In this document: piece after piece, positions 21,978 through 33,108 of the stretch
Numbering within the stretch: position 1 is the first letter of the stretch
Layout of the letters: every line of letters starts with the position of its first letter
Source of the DNA: Helichrysum umbraculigerum
Lineage: Eukaryota > Streptophyta > Magnoliopsida > Asterales > Asteraceae
Direction of reading: 5' to 3'
Length of the DNA stretch: 64,000 nt
Assembly (NCBI GenBank): GCA_949592205.1
Contig: CATIUR010000005.1
Location: forward strand, 108,559,277 to 108,623,276
The notes under the pieces: generated by a model
What the model was told of the DNA's origin: nothing
The model's database searches: none
The model's input: the letters and a program-made list of their open reading frames with translations, nothing else
Translations under genes and position numbers: made by a program

Positions 21978-24900
21978 CTACAAAACCGGAGAAAATGAGG
22001 CAGAGAGCATCTCAAACCTCCCGTGTTCCCAGTTTTTGGTCATATCAACTCTAACTTTGAATTTTAAAGGGCTGTTCTTCCCTGGTTGCAACAATGCTTT
22101 AAGTAGTATTAACCAAATTGAGTAAAAGTTTAGAAATGACGCATATTGGTCTTCCATGGCTACATTTGCACTTTTGGTAGTCAACTGACCACATGATTGC
22201 TTTTGATAGCAAGAGTGAACACTCGGTGCATTGATGTTTCCAAGCAAAATTTCAGCAGCCTTGTTTTTGACAACGACAGGAATATACGTTGAATCATCCC
22301 ACACGTATAACTGCGTATTAAAATCAGTAAAATGTTTCAAGATATAATAAACGAAGAGACACTTTCAGAAAGCAATTTTCGCGACCATGATAATAAAAAT
22401 TGCGCTCTAGTTGAATTTTAACAGCAACGTGAATTAGTGTTTCTATTCAACACCTATTTTTTTCCGAAGACTATACAAACGCTAATTGTGATGATCAACA
22501 TTTACTTGTGTAAAAGTGTTTAAAGTTGCGAAGTGTATAAATTTGTTCAACATCTTGAAGTGGACAATATAGGAAAAATAATAAATATCAACTATATACA
22601 AGGAGAATTACATCAAGAATATTGTATATTATAATTATTCCCTTTGACAAGTTTGACCTTGACTTTTGAAAGTCAAAAGGACAACTTCTCAACCACAAAA
22701 ACTGATAGAACTTCCTCTTATTAATGATTACTGATAACTACAAACAGAGATCCCACAAATAGAAAATACAAGCTTGATTCGAGCTTCACAAGAACACAAT
22801 TTGACCCCATGCAAGATGTTAATCTAGAATGCAGCCCTAAAGTCCATTTGTTCTTTTAACGCCAAAATGCAATGTAAAGCCACATCATCTTCATTGTAAA
22901 GACCCATTTTCGAGTTTACTGAACACATTGGATGGAAGAAGTTTTAGGTTTGTGTCAATATGGAAAATTTTTATAGCATATGCGGAGGAGACTCGTAATC
23001 AGTTTGGAGTCAGCAAAAGTTCTCATGCTAGAACTTGTGGCAATAAACTTTTGGAAAAATAAATTATCTCGAAGTTGCATTCAGTTTGTGTTGCAGAAAA
23101 ACTGGTCCACATTGATGATTTACTGTATGTGTCGGTCAACAAAGAGCAGCGAGAAAATGAAGATGACGACGTATCAGAGAATACAAAATCAAGGTTATAG
23201 AAATGGCAAAGGAAAACCTTCACACTTAGAATCTTCTTAATGCTAAGCCAATGCTTTTTCTAACAAAAAGTACACATAGAATTGGGAATCTAATGGCTTA
23301 AGTTTATTCTAATCATTGAACAAAGTTAGATAATTATATAGAGAGAGTCTAGATCTGTTTGATTGCCACCCCTGCACGATGATCGCTTTGGATTCTCCAA
23401 AGGAGGTCTTAGGTTCGAATCTCACTCCATGGGTGGCATTGGTTTTCTAAATATAAAAAATAATAATGAAAAAGAAGAATGTGTAATAGTAAATCAAAGG
23501 ACAAGAATAGTCTAGAATCCACTGAATCTAGCACTCACGGAAAAAATTTGGGACGTGAAAGTTTTTAATGCATGAACATACAAAAAATGATCATAAAGTG
23601 TCATAGAACATCAGTACAGCTGCTAGGTTCTAAGAAGGTAAACGGAACTAGGAAAGTTATAAAGTAAGTTAAAGGAGCAAACATAGGATGGTTCCAACTA
23701 AAAAATATGCTTGTTTCACATTATAGTGAAACATGGTTAAGAAAGTAGACATACCAGGAAAGGTCTGTATATCAAGCTCACAACGTGAAGACGATTACAG
23801 CTTTTTCCACAGTAAAGTGGAACAGTTTCTTGTTCAATTCTCGATCTGGATTCACAAAGTATGGATTACATTTTAGTATTATCAAAGGTAAGTGGCACAC
23901 GGCTATAACATTTAGATGCAGCAATATCAACCATTCACCTATAAACGGGTTGATTTAGGTAAACTTTTTAATTCTTAATTTTTATCTCGAACGGGTCAAA
24001 TAGGTTAAGCTAAAGCAATTAACTAGGAAGGAAAAGAGTAAAATGGGTTAGAAGTAATCCAAGATAATTCAAATGCATAAAATTTCCTTAAATTGCTTGA
24101 TTACAGAATTTTAGATAAATTTTGTAAAATTATAGTTTTTATGTTCATATACAGCTCATTATTGACATTGAAAAAAGAATGCATTTACAGGTCGGCCCCA
24201 ACCCAACCCCACCCATTTTATTGACCAGCACCAAGTGTAACCAGATACCAATACCCGATCCACCTGACCCGTCCATTTTATCACCTCTGATAACAAGCAA
24301 AGCTTTAAACATACCCAGATTCAGAATTTAGAGGAGCACCGCATAACTGACAGCCAGTACAAATGAGATCTTCAACTAGATTTCCATAAGTAGATGAGCA
24401 TATTCTACTTCTGATAAACATCCTTTCCTCGTGAAGATGCATACTTGTAATAGGCAGAAACATTTCACCAATAGAGGCTAAAAAATATGCATTGCATGAA
24501 TCGGTTAGTTCAGATACTTCCAGTAAAGATAAACAATCCTTACTTTTCACCTCATCAGGAAGTTTCCAGTTAGCTGAAATCTGATTCCTCTGCACAAATC
24601 ATTATAACATAAAATGAAGCGTTACTAAAAAAAAGTAGGATACAAGATTATACACAACAATAGGAAGTGATATGCACATCATAAACAATACCTTAGAGTT
24701 GTGTGATATATGCTTATCGAGAATAGGTTCCACACGCAGTACCCATGCAATAACCTTTTTAAGCTTTTCCTTGGATGCAGTTCCAATATGACAGGCCTTC
24801 ATCATCAAGTTGTTTTCACCTATTCTTACCAGAGTAAAAGGCACAAACTTGATGTCATAAGCTAATTTAGCACAACATGAATGCAATATGAGTTTTAAGG

Positions 24901-25688
24901 GAAAATAGAAACTTGAGATACAGGAAAATATATATGTAGAGCGTAAACCTTCAGAACGTATCAATTCATACGTGTCAACTAAGCATTGTATCGATGACTG
25001 CTGAACTGTTCTTGCCTCAACAACATCTCCGTATTGTGTCACTTTAACATCTATATAGCAAAACACATGAAATCCTAATTGTGTCACTTTTACAGCCACA
25101 TAATGAAGCAATTCCACTTTCCATATCAATAATATGGTGATGGAACACTTAAGCACACCGCGCAAAAATTGTCATGGGTCGCCTTCTCATTATGTATTAC
25201 CATTAGTCCATTACAATAACAAAACTTTATTTTCATACATAGAAATTTTTAAAAAATAAAACATATTGATGTACTTTCTAGGGTACAGAAACAGAGTAGG
25301 ATCACTGACTCTGTAACAAAACAATACTACCAGCTTTCAACATTGATTCCATGTGTTTTTGCCATATCGAAACAGCGAAATACCGACGTGTATCATCTCC
25401 TACTTGAATGTCAGTCCTGATTACTTTTCCACCACCAGAACTTTTATACTGCGTCAAATAAGCAATTGATTGATTGATATACTATAAATAAATAAATAAA
25501 TATATACAGAACTTTTATCAGAATATGCTATTTTAACATGTAAAAAATAATAATAATATTAGGGTTTGAAAATGAACCTGAACTGGAATGGTTTTATGAA
25601 GAAAGACGAGCAATTGAACGAAATGACCAATGTGAGAAGATGCTTCTGAGAGATTGATTAGAGGTCCGTACCATCCGATTGTTGCCAT
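21978..25688 (-). CDS. OB-fold nucleic-acid-binding protein, RPA/MEIOB-like, seven exons
   Basis: Seven minus-strand exons join in frame: 25688-25578, 25448-25310, 25050-24949, 24819-24692, 24589-24315, 23845-23755 and 22310-21978 (TAG). All six introns are GT-AG, and the exon phases fit exactly, giving 1,179 nt and 392 residues. The protein begins MATIGWYGPLINLSEASSHI. Exons 2-3 carry a segment (VIRTDIQVGDDTRRYFAVSI, then VKVTQYGDVVEARTVQ) that reads like an OB fold of the single-strand-DNA-binding RPA1 type. Exons 5-6 hold cysteines CTGCQLC (about 237-243) and YCGKSC (about 264-268), a possible zinc ribbon as in RPA1; the last exon continues as a second OB-like part. I recall uncharacterised plant proteins annotated as nucleic acid-binding OB-fold-like of this build; a meiotic MEIOB-like role is inference only. 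There is no stop or frameshift, and repeats sit only in introns. This is the one single-copy-looking gene in the window. Confidence 0.85.
22900..23235 (+). pseudogene. Possible captured gene fragment in intron 6
   Basis: Inside the 1,444-bp last intron, on the opposite strand, text from 22980 reads EETRNQFGVSKSSHARTCGN up to a stop, then after a TTTGTGTTGCAG acceptor-like site (about 23085-23096) VHIDDLLYVSVNKEQ (about 23108-23150) and an acidic tail. The pieces look like two exons of another gene, but no family was recognised and frames are interrupted. It could equally be chance. Confidence 0.3.
23362..23460 (+). repeat. tRNA-derived SINE-like fragment in intron 6
   Basis: TGATCGCTTTGGATTCTCCA (about 23380) and GGTTCGAATCTCACTCC (23412-23428) resemble RNA polymerase III A and B boxes at the expected spacing; the stretch ends in an A/T-rich tail (23446-23475). 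The GGATTCTCCAAAGGAGG and TTAGGTTCGAATC text is typical of Au-like plant SINEs. No clear target duplication was found. Confidence 0.5.
24180..24295. repeat. GGGTC-rich dispersed repeat in intron 5
   Basis: ACCCAACCCCACCCATTTTA and CCCGATCCACCTGACCCGTC are followed by TATCACCTCTGA. In reverse this is a TCAGAGGTGATA start with GGGTC tandem units, the same design as 18170-18303 and 21780-21865. It probably belongs to a non-autonomous hAT-like family. It does not touch the splice sites. Confidence 0.4.
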
Positions 25689-25881
25689 ATGATGGATTGA
25701 TTACTGACAGCGTCCCTCCAAAGTCACCTTTTACACTGAAATAATGCAAAAAGTAAGATAAAAAGCTGCTCAATGTTGCCATAGTACTTCAGCACTATTA
25801 TAGTGCAACCCTGTACACAATTCATTTATTATTTAATACAGTGCGACACGATCCATTACACAATTCATTTATTATTTAATA
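25689..25881. promoter_or_regulatory. Upstream region of the OB-fold gene
   Basis: Fewer than 200 bases separate the gene's start codon from the foldback repeat, so the promoter must lie here or overlap the repeat. It contains two copies of ACACAATTCATTTATTATTT (about 25816 and 25859). No confident TATA box was assigned. Confidence 0.35.
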
Positions 25882-26654
25882 GGTTTTTTACCTAAAAATG
25901 AGTTGATAATTCTCATTTTTGTGTTTTGGGTATCAAATATTCTTAACCTTTTAAAATGAATAACTTATTTGAAAATTATGATTAAAGGGTATAAGGCTAA
26001 AAAGTTCGGAATATTTGATACCCGAAAACACGCTAATGTCGATGAATCGGTTAATATGACATAGATCGGAGAATGGTTAAATGCTTCTTTGGGAAAAACG
26101 AGAATTATTGACTCATTTTTCGGCAAAGAACGGTCGATTAATTTGGTACCGATACCCTTTAATTATAATTTTCAAATAAGTTGTTCATTTTAAAAAGTTA
26201 TGAATATTTGATACCCAAAACACAAAAATGAGAATTATCGACTCATTTTTCGGCAAAAGGAGTCAATAATTCTCAATTTTGCCGAAAAAGGAGTCAATAA
26301 TTCTCATTTTTGTGTTTTGGGGTATCAAATATTCCTAACTTTTTAAAATGAACAACTTATTTGAAAATTATGATTAAAGGGTATCGGTACCAAATTAATC
26401 AACCGTTCTTTTTCGAAAAATGAGTCAATAATTCTCGTTTTTCCCATAGAAGCATTTAACCATTCTCCGATCTAGTCATATTAACCGATTCATCGACATT
26501 AGCGTGTTTTCGGGTATTAATTATTCCGAACTTTTTAGCCTTATACCCTTTAATCATAATTTTCAAATAAGTTGTTCATTTTAAAAAGTTAAGAATATTT
26601 GATACCCAAAACACAAAAATGAGAATTATCGACTCCTTTTTCGACAAAAAACCC
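25882..26654. repeat. Foldback element, about 385-bp arms
   Basis: The stretch is a long imperfect inverted repeat centred near 26266. The left arm runs through GATAATTCTCATTTTTGTGT, the AAAGGGTATAAGG region, CGATGAATCGGTTAATATGA and GGAGAATGGTTAAATGCTTC, and the right arm repeats these in reverse complement with few changes. Each arm itself contains the GAATTATCGACTC module twice in opposite orientation, so the whole has an X, X-inverted, X, X-inverted pattern. No coding and no clear target duplication. It resembles a foldback or large MITE. Confidence 0.85.
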
Positions 26655-27756
26655 GTTTAACAATTCCATTAATCATACCTAATTACAGCTATCTAAATCA
26701 TGGCAAACATACAAGAAACTACTCACAAAGCATGACAATAAACATTTCCAACATTAATAAATCACAAATATCAAACAAGAACATTATGACAAATTAATAT
26801 AAGAAAGGATAGATATTACCCGTAAATAATTGCGAGCAGAATAACACTTGCATTTCGCCGAATAATATCCTAAGTATTACAAATGCTAGCTTCTACGAAA
26901 TAAATTACATAACTACTCTAAAAGCGACGGATTCTCCCCCTAATCTTCCTACTAGTTTCTAGAGAGAGAAACTAGAGAGAGAGACTAGATAGAGAACCTA
27001 GAGAGAGAAACTAAAACTAAAAAAGCGAAAACGTAAACAGAAAATGTAGAAGTGTTGAAGTGTGCTGAAAATGGTGAGGAGGGAGTTATATCTATAGAGA
27101 ACGCTCAACCGTATTCTTCAACCGTATTCGACCTTCAAATGTTCAGCCGTATTGCTCACCCATATCAAAATCAAGTCTTGTATGCCTGAACACACCCATA
27201 CGGTTGGTTTTGGCCGTATACGGCTGAACTAGGGAAAATACAGGTGAGCTAGGGCAAATACGGGTGAACACCAACTATATACGGTTGAGCTAGGCCGTAT
27301 ACGGTCTGTGTAGGCCGTATACGGTCTGTGTTCAGCCGTATACGGTATAGCTTAGCTGTATCCGGTCTGGTTCAGCCGTATACGGTCTGGTTCAGCCGTA
27401 TTTCGGTTATTCGTTTCTTCATTCGAGCGTAACTTCTTCGTTATTTATCCGTTTTGAGCGATACTTGCATCCACGGTTTCGTAATTTCCTAACGAACAAA
27501 ATGACATAAGTTAGAGGTCATAATTCTAAGTATAGTTCAAAAATCAGTGAAAAGAGTGAACGAGAGATTCGTTGATCGTTTGTGCTCTATTTTACTTGTT
27601 ATTAGGCCGTTTTAGTTGATTCTTGAAGCATCGTCTATATTTTAGCCTTCATGATGAAATTTGTAGATAATTGTATATTCCAAATGTTTTCATCAATAAT
27701 TGGGCTAAAAAGGTGAGATAATCGCACGTAAAAACTTGACTTTTTACACGTTATCA
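26655..27756 (-). mobile_element. Athila-type LTR, minus orientation (left end undefined)
   Basis: Reading leftward from 27756 the sequence starts TGATAACGTGTAAAAAGTCA, the same opening as the Athila-like LTRs at 44049 and 27880, and passes an ACTTCTTCGTTATTTATCCG segment (about 27430-27450, seen on the plus strand here) that matches the reverse complement of 44480-44515. The array of CCGTATACGG follows (27200-27410), then a TATA-like TATAGATATAACTCCC (about 27085) and a CTCTCTCTAG-rich leader (about 26955-27015). The 3' end of the LTR was not found; it may be deleted or joined to the foldback repeat. No primer site is present. Confidence 0.6.
27180..27410. repeat. CCGTATACGG palindrome array
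   Basis: At least five copies of the 10-bp perfect palindrome CCGTATACGG, with degenerate relatives (CCGTATTTCGG, TGTATCCGG), lie in CTGTGTTCAG or CTGGTTCAG spacers. The array is upstream of the TATA-like site in the direction of the LTR. Confidence 0.8.
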
Positions 27757-28230
27757 ACCTTGCACCAACATCTTTAAGAGGTGCTCTAATCATCCCAAAA
27801 CGTGCTTAATATGAAATCTTTTTCGGGAATGAGAATGAGGTTTGCTTGAGGACAAGCAAAAGCTTAATTGTGGGATATTTGATATAACGTAAAAAAGTCA
27901 CATTTTTACATACATTATTTATCTCATATAAATCCCTTTTCTAGCAAAAACATCTTAAAATCATCATTATTCATCACATTTTGTTAGAAATGTAAAAACT
28001 TGGTGATCATTCAAAAAATCATACGAAAAGGGTAGAAAACTAACCGAAATAGGTACCAAATTGAGCAACACAGCAAATATACTGTAACTCCATACCAAAG
28101 CCTCACAACTTTCTTATTTTTTAGCTATGGAGATTACAAGAACGTGGATATAATGAAAGTTCAATTCAGAACAAGGATGAGAAAGACACAAGCTGAATAA
28201 CGCATTCGAAGACCCCGAGAAATAATCTAC
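27757..28230 (+). mobile_element. Athila-like 3: internal end, polypurine region and LTR start
   Basis: TGCTTGAGGACAAGCAAAAG (27844-27863) and AATTGTGGGATATT, followed by TGATATAACGTAAAAAAGTC at 27880, is the same arrangement as 51415-51470 in Athila-like 1: the end of the internal region, then the 3' LTR. Only 351 bp of this LTR are visible before the Tekay B LTR starts at 28231. The remainder should lie to the right of the whole nest, outside the window. Confidence 0.75.
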
Positions 28231-30593
28231 TGTCGCACCCCCAAATTATGATGCGGAAGCGGTTCGGGTCGGGGCGCGACTAATCCGGTAATCACAGCAC
28301 AAAGATATAATGAACGACCACTATATGCGTCGTTTTACAACTTGTATTAATAAAACCAAAGTTTACATCAAAATATTGTTTACATTAGCTCGGTTTGAAA
28401 TTGAGAGATTTACATACATAATTAATTTATACAAAATATAATAATGCAGCTAAATCTCTGAATGTCTGTATGCTGACACGAGCTAAGTATCCTGATCGGG
28501 CAGTCCAACCTACTGCTGAGTACCTGTGATACATGCTAAAATGGGTCAGCGAAACGCTGGTGAGCTCACAGGTTTGTATGTCAAAACATATAGTATGAAC
28601 CGCAAGATTTAATTGAATTTAAAGTGCAATTAAGCAAATTAAAAGTTTTACAGCCATGAGTACATAGTCTGAGCTTAACTTGAGGGTCGGGTCCACATTT
28701 AAGGAATTCCGATCGAGGTGCCTCCTACGAGTGCATAATCTACACTCGTCTACCCAAATGCTAATACGTCCGTTTGACCAGTTAGTGCTTGCTAACCCGG
28801 ACGAGGATTGTCAATCCTATATGATTTCATATACTAACATTCACACTACAGATGTATTACCAAACTATGTTTGTGGAGGGCTTTAAATTGATTAGTTGAA
28901 AACAACTCATGCAGTATTTGATTTTGAATAGTACTTGCGTTCACATGTAAATAAATCGAGCAATGTATCCCACTCCTGAGTAAAACAGTAAAATAGGGGC
29001 TATGAGACTCACCTGAGTCTTGAAGTGTTTAACTTAATAAACTTGAGTTGATTACCCGAGTATCGTTGTCCGAAGACTTGTAACCTGAGGGTGTCCACGA
29101 CACGCGATGGTTATAAACGTGAGTAGGTATCTATAAAAGCTACCTTTGAAGTTGTTCGTTCAACTAGAATGTCCAAATTACTACGATTTGGTTGATTTGA
29201 TTGAGTATTGAAAACGTGTACGGCCCATTGGTGATGGCTTGTAATAATAATTCCCAAAGTATTATTATTATGTTTGACTCGTTATATACTTATAAAGTAA
29301 ATTTATTTAATGTACAAGTTGTATCGTATAAGGTTTAGTTGCTACACGAGGCTAATAATTTGTGGTTAAGTGTTCTCAAGTATCATGTGCTGAGCTACAC
29401 TAGTTAAGACTGCTAGTATAATTTCTTTGTTCCCACTGCTAGTTATAATCTCTCCATTTCCACTTCTAGTTATATTCGTTTCCACCCCTAGTTATATTCG
29501 CTCCTTCGTTTCCACTACTAGTTATATCTGTTTCCACTTCTAGTTATATTCGTTTCCACCCCTAGTTATATTCGTTTCCACTTTTGATCTAAAACTTTTA
29601 CCAAACCCTTATTTTAGTTCATAGAATCCATTAAAATTATTAGTTGATGTTGGGTGTGTCTCTAAGTGTCGATTCCATAAAATAGTCAAAACCGCAAGTT
29701 TCCGACGAAGGTATCGAAATCAAGTTTTTAGTACTTATTTGGACATCACTAAGCTAGATCAACAACAAACAAGTAAATTAATCAAAATATGAGAGTTTTC
29801 GAAAATGTCGGGATCTTACAATTTAACGCCGGGAGAAACCGAAAAGGTAGAAATATAGATCGTGATGTCGTGGTTCTTTTTCTCCAAACAAGCTTGATGA
29901 TTCGAGGTCGTTTGACGGTATTATTTTGTGATAGAAGGTGGTGGTGTGGGATGGTGGTGTTGAAAGAAGAAAGAAGAAGAGAGAAGAAAGAGATGAGTGA
30001 TGATGATGATTTGAAAGTGGGGAGGGGATCCCCCCCTCTTTTGGCCGGTTTTGGTGGGGGCCCACCGAAGTGTGGGTCTCCAATTTTTAATCCCGTGCAT
30101 TCGCGCTTCGTGCGGTGTTCATTTTCCCGATTGTTTAAGCGTTAAATAATTATTTAATACATTTAAATCTACGTTTTAAAATGCGAATAATTTCTCGATA
30201 TTTTGGTTGAAGTATTTCATCAAATACTTACTATTTGAGTTATAAAATATAACTAGACTTTATTTGGATTGTTTGCGCGTTTAAGATTCTAGTCGCGTAG
30301 TCTTTGTTTGTACGATACGAATTGTGTACGAAATATTATCAAAATAATATTTTAAATACAATAGTGTTATTAAATAATGTTATATTATTTAATAAAATTG
30401 TTCACCAACGTCCGTATTAAATTGAATCGAATTACATTCGATTTGAATTGCGTACGATTTAATCAAATCGCATAATCGTATATATTCAACAATATATATA
30501 TATTGATACATTAATTAGCCTAACATGGAACTAATTACATGTATTAAAGATGATTAGGCACTAATCACTAGTCCTAATTTGACGGGTGTCACA
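28231..30593 (-). repeat. 3' LTR of Tekay B
   Basis: The 2,363-bp LTR starts TGTCGCACCC and ends GGGTGTCACA, with TCTAC (28226-28230) as the expected target copy. It shares with Tekay A the AGACTCACCTGAGTCT palindrome (29005-29020) and a GTGTACGGCCCATTGGTGAT segment. Its central cassette (29398-29590) is a direct-repeat array of TTTCCACTTCTAGTTATATT units. A CT-rich leader and a conserved TTCACCAACGTCCGTATTAA region lie further right. Confidence 0.85.
29398..29590. repeat. About 22-bp direct repeat array in LTR
   Basis: Roughly seven copies of a CGTTTCCACYYCTAGTTATATT unit occur in tandem with small changes in spacing. Unlike the other cassettes it is AT-rich and does not form obvious hairpins, but it occupies the same place relative to the conserved flanks. 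Confidence 0.75.
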
Positions 30594-31577
30594 TTCTCCC
30601 CCTGTTAGAAGAATTTCGTCCCGAAATTTAGTTCGTAGTCGTGTTTGAAGTAGCGTCAGTGAATAACTGAGGATACTTGAGTCGCATTTGGTCTTCCCGT
30701 TCCCAAGTGAATTCCGGGCCACACCGCGAATTCCACCTGACCTTTACGATGGGAATACGACTTTGTTTGAGTTGTTTGACCTCATGGTCCATGATTTCGG
30801 CGGGTTCTTCAACAAAGTGAAACTTGTCGTCAATATGAATTTCATCGAGTGGGATAATAAGTGTCTCATCAGACAGGCATTTCTTCAAGTTAGAAATGTG
30901 AAAAGTGGGGTGCACGCTGCTGAGTTCGGGTATCAGCTGCAATCGATATGCCACTGGACCAATCCTCTCGAGGATCTCAAAAGGCCCAATGTATCTAGGG
31001 TTCAGTTTTCCGTGTTTACCGAAGAGAATGACACCTTTCCAAGGTGAGACTTTGAGTAGTACTCGATCCCCAACCTGGAACTCGAGTGGTTTGCGTCTCA
31101 CGTCAGCATAACTTTTCTGATGATCACGTGCGGCTTTGAGTTTGTTTTGGATACCAACGATCTTCTCAGTGGTTTCATGAATGATTTCCGGACCAGTGAG
31201 CTGTCTATCTCCCACCTACGTCCAACAGATAGGTGACCGGCACTTACGACTGTACAGTGCCTCAAAAGGTGCAGCTCCAATACTGGTATGGTATCTGTTG
31301 TTGTACGAAAACTCTCACAATGTTAGATGTTTTTCCCAGTTTACACTGAAGTCAACTACGCAGGCTCGTAGCATGTCTTCTAGTGTTTGAATCGTTCTTT
31401 CACTTTGGCCGTCGGTTTGAGGGTGGTATGCGGTACTCATATCAAGGCGGGTACCCAACGATTTCTGAAGTGATTGCCAAAAGTGAGATGTTAAGCGGCT
31501 ATTTCTATCTGAGATAATCGAGATGGGAACACCGTGTCGGGTTACAATTTCTTTGAGATAGATTCGTGTGAGGCGTT
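30594..31577 (-). pseudogene. Tekay B gag-pol, integrase C-terminal part
   Basis: A polypurine tract (minus strand AACAGGGGGAGAA, 30594-30607) precedes LTR 28231-30593. Coding on the minus strand from 31215 to 30628 is open and closely follows residues about 1280-1470 of Tekay A, including KVSPWKGVI and the chromodomain start VEEPAEIMDHEV. Upstream toward 31577 the match continues but with stops, for example a TAG in the SPICW-T-stop position near 31216, and a broken SYNNSY segment near 31300. The copy is dead. Confidence 0.85.
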
Positions 31578-32642
31578 TGTAACACCCCCAAATTTACTGT
31601 TTAGCGGAAGCATACTTTGGGTGTTACTAATCAATAATCAAAGCACAAAGATATATAGTAAACGACTCTATATGCGTCGTTTTAGCAAAATATATTAATA
31701 TAAGAAATGTTTACAACATTTGAAGCTGTACATAGCTCGTGTTCGATTAAATGAGAGATTTCAGTACATAAGTACTTGTACAAAATATACTAATGCAAGA
31801 AAATCTCTAATGTCTGTATGCTGACTCGAGCTATAGAAATCCTGAGGCAGTCCAATCACTGCTTAGTACCTGCGATACATGCTAAAATGGGTCAGCTAAA
31901 GCTGGTGAGCTCACAGGTTTGAGTATCAAATAATATTGTATGAACCGCAAGATTTAAGTACTGATTTGCATCCAGCAAATGAAAATGTATGTGTATACAG
32001 CCATGAGCACATAGTTGAGCTTAACTCGTGGGTCAGGGTCACAGCCTGAGCGTTTTTGCCTCCACGAGTGCCTAATCAACACTCGTCTTCCCAAATATTA
32101 GTACGTCCGTTTACCCGATTAGTGCTTGCTAACCCGGACGAGGAGGGTCAATCCTATATGGTACCATATACTAATATTCACGCTACAACGTATTAACAAC
32201 TATGCTGACAGAGGACTTTAAATGATTAATCGTGAGTAACTCATGTAGTATATGAAAAAGTTGTACTTGCGTTCACATGTTAAAAACGAGCATTGTATCA
32301 CACCCCTGAGTAAAATAGTAAAAAGAGGGGCTATGAGACTCACCTGAGTCTAGAGAGTTTAACTTAATAAACTGAAGTTGATTAGCCAGGTAGTGGTGTC
32401 CGAAGACTTGTAACCTGAGGGTGTCCATGACACGCGATGGTTAATACGTGTAGGTATCTCAAAAGATCACCTAGGTTAGTTGTTCGTACAACTAATGATG
32501 TCCAAATTACTTTTGGTTTGATTGTTTGTTTGTTTGCGTTTTGAAAACATGTACGGCCCGTTGGTGACGGTTGGTAATACAATTTCAAAGTATTATTGTC
32601 TTGGTGTTTGAGTATTATACTTATAAAGTATTTACCGACTTT

Positions 32643-32745
32643 AGGTGACGGGGGTCCGGGGGCAGCGCCCCTAGTAAGCGGGGTCCCAGGGGTGGCAACC
32701 CCTGGCGGGGTCCAAGGGGCTGGCCCCTGGTTGGGGTCGAGGTCA
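32643..32745. repeat. GGGGTCC hairpin array
   Basis: Three to four roughly 30-bp units start GGGGTCC and contain a G/C hairpin: GGGGGCAGCGCCCC, CAGGGGTGGCAACCCCTGG and CCAAGGGGCTGGCCCCTGG. The stems are long and nearly perfect. GGGGGCAGCGCCCC-type modules are seen in other plant repeats. It is much richer in G and C than the rest of the LTR. Confidence 0.75.
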
Positions 32746-32868
32746 TTTATTTCTACCATATTGCTTTGGTGAAAAACGCATCTGGGGTTTGAATTTAGGT
32801 AAAATCAAGTGATAAATTTCGGGTCTCGACACTTAGTAAAAATCTATGTTTTCTAGTTTCTGTTTTGT

Positions 32869-33108
32869 GCGACGTTGGGTGCGACGTCGCAGGTCCTGAC
32901 TGCGACGTTGAGCATGACGTCGCTATGTGCGACTTTCGCAATTTAATGCGACGTTGTGGGTGGCGTCGCTATATGCGACTTTGTTAATTCTCGCGACGTA
33001 GGAGTCGATGTCGCTATGTGCGACGTTAGCAACTTAATGCGACGTTAAGGGAGACGTCGCTATATGCGACGTTGTGATGGGTTTTTGCGACATTGAAGAT
33101 GACGTCGC
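32869..33108. repeat. Six-unit GCGACGT hairpin array
   Basis: Six 22-base units each have a GCGACGT arm, eight variable bases and an ACGTCGC arm (one mismatch in three of the units); the first is at 32869-32890 and the last at 33087-33108. Extra GCGACTTT half-units lie between them. Arms are kept while loops differ, as in Tekay A but with other sequences. Confidence 0.85.

Noticed and set aside
23362..23460. Functional tRNA gene
   Set aside because: A and B boxes are present but no cloverleaf can be formed; the A/T tail fits a SINE.
29789..30145. 118-codon plus-strand frame
   Set aside because: It is antisense in the Tekay B LTR leader; purine-rich composition explains the opening.
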